Shown piece by piece: positions 58,340-64,000 of a stretch of 64,000 nt of DNA (the first letter of the stretch is position 1; each line of letters opens with the position of its first letter). Source of the stretch: Onthophagus taurus (taxonomy: Eukaryota > Arthropoda > Insecta > Coleoptera > Scarabaeidae); NCBI RefSeq assembly GCF_036711975.1, contig NC_091971.1, positions 193,501 through 257,500 of the forward strand, written 5' to 3'. The translations under genes were made by a program, and so were the position numbers. The notes beneath the pieces were generated by a model, which saw only the letters and a list, made by a program, of their open reading frames with translations, was not told the origin of the DNA and did not search any database.

Positions 58340-60546
58340 CAGGTGTCCCGTTAAGCGTACGGAGCGGCTGTATCTCTAGAACGGTAAGGCCTAGAGGTTT
58401 GGGAAAAAAATCCTTATAAGCAAAGTGACCAAGAGAAATAGCTGGAAATTATTTTGAAGTTCGACCGCTAGGGGGCGTAACTGCCATTGAGAAACATAAA
58501 GTTCCCACTATCTCAGAAACTTAGACGATGAGCTATAACTTTGACAACATCATTTAATAGCTTGGATAATACCGCATCGCTTTTGTTTTGCGATATTTCT
58601 CATATCTGTCATAATAAGGGAGGGGGAGGCCAATGCGTTTTCATATGTTTACATTTTAATATCTCCTAGACCATTCAACCGATTTGAATATTTTCGGTGT
58701 TGTTTGAAAGAGCATTTTATGCTCTTTTCAAAGATATTTTCAGTAAGACCGTCTGCTTTAAAACAAATGAGCTAGAGGACGTTATCTGCAGCGATTACAT
58801 ATTTTAGTGATTTTTGAAGAAAAGTTAAATGGAACGATACTATTTACTTCACAGACCCTTAGTCACCTTAAAATTTGCTAAATTTAAGTGAAAACCGCAT
58901 CTCGATATCGCCACCCGTTCTGGAGTTATAGAAGAAAATGTTAAAAACTCGAGTGCCATCAATCGGATCCAGTTACCTCATTGAGAAAAACAAATCACAT
59001 AACCATGGTAACTGTAAACATGCCATTTACTAACGCAGAAGCGTATGATAGAGCGTATGATGATTTATTTTCATGTTTCGAATACGATGCAACTGCATGG
59101 CAAAAATGTGCAATGTAATTACGACAAAGAAAGACATTTTTCTCTAGAAGTGTTTTTAAGATTGACTTAGCGATTACGGAAAACTGGCAACGTGTAGCCC
59201 ATTCAGACATCTCTATGAATTCGTAAATCACATTGGTGCGCAATGTGATCCCACCTAATCTGGGAACTCCGAAAACAATTGTCCACAAGAGTTCTCAAGA
59301 GAATAATATCTCCACCACGTTGTTTTACATCAGGCCTTAACAGATACCGATTATGATAACAGACTGAACTATTACCATTGACTTTTAAATATGATTTGGG
59401 CAAATCCAAACCTTTTATCACAAATGCTATGGATGCATGAAGCATCTGTCCACAAGCTGATGTAAACTTGCATAATCTGCATTCTTGGTTCGAGCAAAAC
59501 CCACATTGCTTTCACCCCTTTATCTATTGGGTAGACTAAACGACCTGACTTTTCAAGAAAAACCAATAACCAGGGAAAATATGACAAAACACTAAATACC
59601 AGTAGAAACGTGTCCAGAGCCGAGACATAAGCAGCGCTTTTTTTTCGTCGAGACTAGATTAAATAAATGCATCGAGGTTTATGGAAGGCATTTCGCACAT
59701 TAGTGAGTTATTTTTGCCAAAAATTTAAGTTATTCTAAGTGTTTTGGTTTATTTTGTTTTATTATCATTGTTGACGTTTCATTGATTCGTTGGCTTTTCA
59801 ACACCCCTCAAAAGTAGTTTTGAAGCAGTTCTAAGCTTGGATAAAGTGTGAAGGAAGGTTCTAGATAATAAAATTTTTGTTCTCTCTTATTTGTTTCCTA
59901 AGGTAACTTGATCCGATTAAGATATACGAATTTTTAACATTTTCTTTTATAATTCGAGAATGGATGGAGATATCGAGATGCGGTTTTCACTAATATTTAG
60001 CAAATTTTATGGTGATTAACGGTCTGTGAAGTAAATAGTACCGTTCAATTTAACTTTTTTTCAAAAATCACAAAAATATGTAACCGCTGCAGATAACGCT
60101 CTCTAGCTTATTTGTTTTAAACCAAGCGGTCTTACTGAAAACATCTTTTAAAAGAGCATGAAATGCTCTTTCAAACAAGACCAAAAATATTCAAATCGGT
60201 TGAATGGTCTAGGAGATATTAAAATGTAAACATTTGAAAACGCATTGGCCTCCCCCTCCCTTATTATGACAGATATGAGAAATATCGCAAAACAAAAGCG
60301 ATGCGGTATTATCCAAGCTACTAAATGATGTTGTGAACGTTATAGCTCATCGTCTAACTTTCTGAGATAGCGGGAATTTTATGTTTCTCAATGGAAGTTA
60401 CGCCCCCTAGCGGTCGAATTACGAACTTCAAACTAATTTGCAGCTATTTCTCTTGCTCACTTTGCTTATAAGGATTTTTTTCCCAAACCTCTAAGCCTTA
60501 CCATTGTTGAGATACAGCCGCTCCGTACGCTTAACGGGACATCCTG
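58340..60546. mobile_element. Long-inverted-repeat element, copy 2 (2.2 kb)
   Basis: Same structure as 34948-37131, with ends CAGGTGTCCCGTTAAGCG and (inverted) CAGGATGTCCCGTTAAGCG and flanking TA. The two copies read nearly the same throughout, including the interior minus-strand frames at 59587-58995. Confidence 0.75.
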
Positions 60547-61430
60547 TATATACCGGAAATTTCATATAACTCGCAATATATGAATGGGTAGATTTGCAAA
60601 AGAAAAGTTTTGCTTGGAAAAGGTGACGTCCTTATGACAACTCTGAGTTTCCGTCTTATGTAACGCACGGCTAAACCCGAATGGTTTATATCAGCAACCA
60701 AATCTATGTTCACCTGTAAACATTTGCGAGACTAGTTCTGCACTCAATAATAGTTCAGCGGAACCAGACGTAAATTGAGATTCAAAAATAATTGCTACAA
60801 CAAATATACTGACTGAAGCTACTCTAAAACACCGTCCAGAGTCCGTCCTACTTTAGTGAACTACTCAAGCACTTACATACCACCGGATTACGTTAATAAA
60901 GATAACAAATAAAAGACAGATATAATGAAAATCCGGCTCAAAGGGCTAAAATTGCAGTTATGCAACCAAACATACATGGTATTTATATTTTTGTAAATTT
61001 TTGATAAAGCTACTTTGACAAATTGTATATAAAGTGTGTTTTGTTTAAAATGTGAGTATTATGATGGTACCGGAAATGTAGTTAATAATATGGCAGATCA
61101 CCCCCGCAGACAAACCCCCTTTTGGGCAGATGTTTCCAAAGCGGACATTGTTGTTACACAGCAGGATACTATTGTTATATCCCGGAGGAGTGCGCCTTTT
61201 TGCGCCACCACCGAGCGACCTCTGTCTTTTGCTCCTTCAACTAAGAAAAAGAATTAAGAAACGAAACGAAAAAAAAACAAATCGATTACGATCTTGTAGC
61301 TATAAAAAAAGAATCAATTTAGAAGAAAAAGTCGATTAATTTTTAATTAGGAAGGTCGAGTTGGTTGATTTTTTTAAAGAAAAAACAACTAGAAGCAGAA
61401 GAAGTTTAATAAAAGTTTGAAGAAGCTCGT
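60547..61430. other. Intergenic DNA
   Basis: A 73-codon plus-strand frame (61036-61257) has no recognisable domain and no splice partner. Nothing else was identified. Confidence 0.4.
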
Positions 61431-62800
61431 AGTTCGTCGATAAATCGTAGACGGCGCGGATGGAATTCGCTTCATGCCGCCGCCATGTTGTTTCTCGCGT
61501 GTCCCGTCGCACTAAATAATAGCGGGCGGCCTGGAGAGGATCCGGGGCTTCCCGTGCGCTCCGGCGACGCCCGATTTTTACCGACCACGCGGGATCCCAT
61601 TCAGACCCGATAAATAAACCAATCGTAATTTAAATTTAAATAAATATTTTTGACAGACCTAAGGATATTCGCTTGTTCTCATATATTTACGGCCACGCTT
61701 TATAACCAACCTTATGCAAAACCCCTATCTTTAGTTTATTTATTTATTTACTTTTAAAATTCACCACCCGTATTTTCATTTTTTATCATCTTTTCTCTCT
61801 TTTGATCCTTCTCTATCCAATAATTATAATTAAATAATTATTTAAAATTAGTGTTAAATTAGAATCAAATTACGTCAACGCCAACTGTAATTTCGAACAA
61901 TACCAACTTCCCAGGTGGTAAATTCGATTCAAATTAAATTACATTCATCCTACAAAAGAATGATACATATAATAAGCAAGAAATTATCTTTATCGAAAGG
62001 ATCTTTTAAAGAATAAGAAACATTCAAACAACTTTTTGTTTTGTTAGTTATTTTAGTTTGGTAATTAAAACAAGCTCCACACATCATGGTGGCCGCGTTA
62101 AGACAAAAGAGAACGGCCAATGAGGACGTGCCATCGAGGATAGCCCCAGGCTTGCCAATCAGGCGCGGTCACTTCACACCTGTTTCATCGCGTCAGGATT
62201 GCCAACAGAAAGTATACTATGAGAAGGAAAAAAGGATGGATATATAATGAGTTATGTGGCGTGTAATCGCCTTCCATTACTTGAGAATATTCAGAAATTG
62301 TAGTGCTACCATCAACAGGAATTATGAGGATTACACACGATATGAACTCGAAGCGAAATTTTTATTTTTTAAATTTTGTTTATAAAAAAAAGTTTTCGAT
62401 TAAAAAATTAGAAACGAATATTTGGTCTGGTGGTGGTTGTTGGGTGCGAGTAACATTGTTGCCACGTCGGGTCTGTTGAGTCTTTTGTTCGGGCCGGAGG
62501 CCGGCTTAATTGGATTATAAATTATATCGGCCGCCCTTTTTCTCTTTTCTTGTTGGTGCGCTGGTACGCTCGTCGCGTTCTCTTTTCCGTTGTGGCTGAC
62601 CCTTTTCTCCTCTCTCCGCCGTCTCGGAAGATCGGCCGCAATTTATGGCAGTCGTATTTATTTATTGGATTAATACATGTAACATATTGCCAACACACGA
62701 GGCACATAAATAATCCGCGAGAGGACGTCGGTGCTGTATTAATTTTCCCGTGTCCCGCGCGCTCCCTTCTTTTCTTCTTCTCCACCTCTTGAGCTTTCAA
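61430..62800. promoter_or_regulatory. GC-rich islands, possible regulatory or 5' UTR DNA
   Basis: GC-rich patches at 61450-61620, 62085-62210 and 62410-62790 stand out from the AT-rich background. The 62.1 kb patch has two CCAAT boxes (GGCCAATGAG, TGCCAATCAG) and a 53-codon frame from ATG 62086. None encodes a known domain. They may belong to a gene outside the window. Confidence 0.25.
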
Positions 62801-63100
62801 AAAAATACCCTGATCAACTGGTGATCTCGTTTTTATAGATATCCTTCCTATTTAAGTCTTATCAAAATCTAACATCATTAGTATCTTTAATCCATCAGTT
62901 GTCGCGATACTGGTTTAGGGGATTTTAGGATTTAACCTATATCATTTAGTGCGAAAAGTATATTAGCTGTGTTTGACGATATTGTTTATAGTGGTGTGTT
63001 TTATTTCGTCTAAACAAGTTAATGAAGATACATTAGAATACAAGGTTGGCTAGCTTTTCATATTATAACTAGACGCCAATATAATTTAGAGGTTGTATGC

Positions 63101-63176
63101 GTAACCATGGCAACCGTAGCCATCGAATTTTGACACTTGGAAAAATCAAATCAAAACAATTGGTTGCCATGGTTAC
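63101..63176. repeat. Pair of palindromic RFX-like X-box motifs
   Basis: GTAACCATGGCAAC (63101-63114) and GTTGCCATGGTTAC (63163-63176) are exact reverse complements, each fitting the X-box consensus. They sit in a small inverted repeat that may be a MITE. Confidence 0.4.
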
Positions 63177-63303
63177 GTATGGCTACAGCGATTTTTCCAT
63201 GTACTGTTTTTAATGGTTTTAATGAATTTATCCATTACGTTTGGGAAATATTGTATGTAGATAAGCATATTTAATGGGAAACTTGAGGTTGGTTTGGCAG
63301 CAC

Positions 63304-63597
63304 TCAGTAATTTAAAATTTGGTACATGTATGCATGCTTCATTTCATGTCTAAACTCATACAAACCTCTAAGAACTTTACTCCGAAGCAGCCATTGAACT
63401 TCAATATGGAAAATTAGAGTTTTATGAATACTACGCATTTCTTGACACAGTGATGAGAATAGCCTTGATTTCGTGTAGTGAGATTGGACGTAATTGACCA
63501 CTTCCAAAACGTCTTTCATGCCATTGAGAAGATGCAACAATTTGTCACATTCGAAGCGATCAGAATTCATAATAACAATGGGACAGAAATTTGCCAC
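63304..63597 (-). pseudogene. hAT transposase fragment (ZBED5-like)
   Basis: This minus-strand frame reads SRLFSSLCQEMRSIHKTLIF, then HIEVQWLLRSKVLRGLYEFR. That resembles the segment of ZBED5/FAM200-type, hAT-derived transposases (usually HTEVRWLSRGKVL). Only ~95 residues remain, with no BED finger or dimerisation domain in view. Confidence 0.65.
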
Positions 63598-64000
63598 CGT
63601 CTGTACTTACACCACAGTTCTCTCACACCTTGTTCCTGTTTCGGTAAATCAATGGCATGAAAAATATCTGTACCTGTGTTCGTTTAGATACATATAGAAG
63701 ATGAATTAATTAATTTGAATGAAAAAAATACCTCCTGTTATTGATTTCTTTTATCATTTACCGCAACTTCTTCTCAGCTACACTGACGCAGAGAAATGGA
63801 CAAATTATAACCAACCCGGTGACTAACTCTGAGGTTATGTCAGTGTTGTTTATTGCCATAAAATTCACTTAAAAACCCGGGACAGATGAAATGTGTCAAT
63901 CTACCACACAAGACAAAAAACATTTAATACACATTTACACATTACAAAGCCGAATCCACAAGTGTATACTCAGCGAAAAAAATTTTATTGCAAAAAATTC
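63598..64000. other. Intergenic DNA to the window end
   Basis: Nothing recognised. Confidence 0.4.

Noticed and set aside
61036-61257. 73-codon frame as a gene
   Set aside because: No recognisable domain, and low-complexity lysine ends.

Overview
The window is nuclear DNA of an insect, most likely a beetle. It is AT-rich, its genes have short GT-AG introns (down to 55 bp), two genes encode RR-2 chitin-binding cuticle proteins, and it is crowded with insect-type transposons (hAT, Tc1/mariner, a Mutator-like element, non-LTR retrotransposons, and many foldback or long-inverted-repeat elements). The order Coleoptera is an inference from overall style, not proven. No tRNA, rRNA or CRISPR was recognised. 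All gene models were assembled by hand from reading frames and splice sites.

Left third (1-32 kb): ion channels and cuticle. A three-exon gene (15-10517, +) encodes a 1993-residue protein with four successive HCN/CNG-type channel units (six membrane segments plus a cyclic-nucleotide-binding-like domain each) on one chain. None of the four pores has the GYG selectivity signature. Its second intron holds a 4.3 kb element with ~95 bp near-identical terminal inverted repeats and a 9-bp target duplication. Downstream lie a 5'-truncated LINE, an RR-2 cuticle gene on the minus strand (22206 leftwards, probably with a distant last exon at 15.6 kb), a 3.26 kb giant inverted repeat, and a four-exon single-unit HCN-like channel (26052-31852, +, 538 aa) with DYG in place of GYG but a well kept cAMP pocket. 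A second RR-2 cuticle gene (33247-32238, -) follows, with a TATA box and an arthropod initiator. The two channel genes lie on the same strand about 15.5 kb apart, which suggests a local family expansion in which one member became a fused pseudo-tetramer.

Middle (34-52.4 kb): housekeeping genes of the secretory pathway. These are a DNAJC3/P58IPK co-chaperone (42505-38120, -, 500 aa), a UDP-glucuronate decarboxylase UXS1 (45122-43298, -, 415 aa, seven exons) and, divergently from it, a PA-TM-RING E3 ligase of the RNF13/RNF167 type (46167-52386, +, 389 aa). All three open completely in the window. The large introns of DNAJC3 and the E3 ligase are filled with Tc1/mariner-like and foldback elements; the RING finger is split by a 4.9 kb intron of nested inverted repeats.

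Right part (52.4-64 kb): no convincing gene. It holds small MITEs, a second copy of the 2.2 kb long-inverted-repeat element also found at 35 kb, several GC-rich islands that look like regulatory or conserved non-coding DNA, and a hAT (ZBED5-like) transposase fragment near the end. The main candidate for something not described before is the four-unit channel with its neighbouring single-unit relative.
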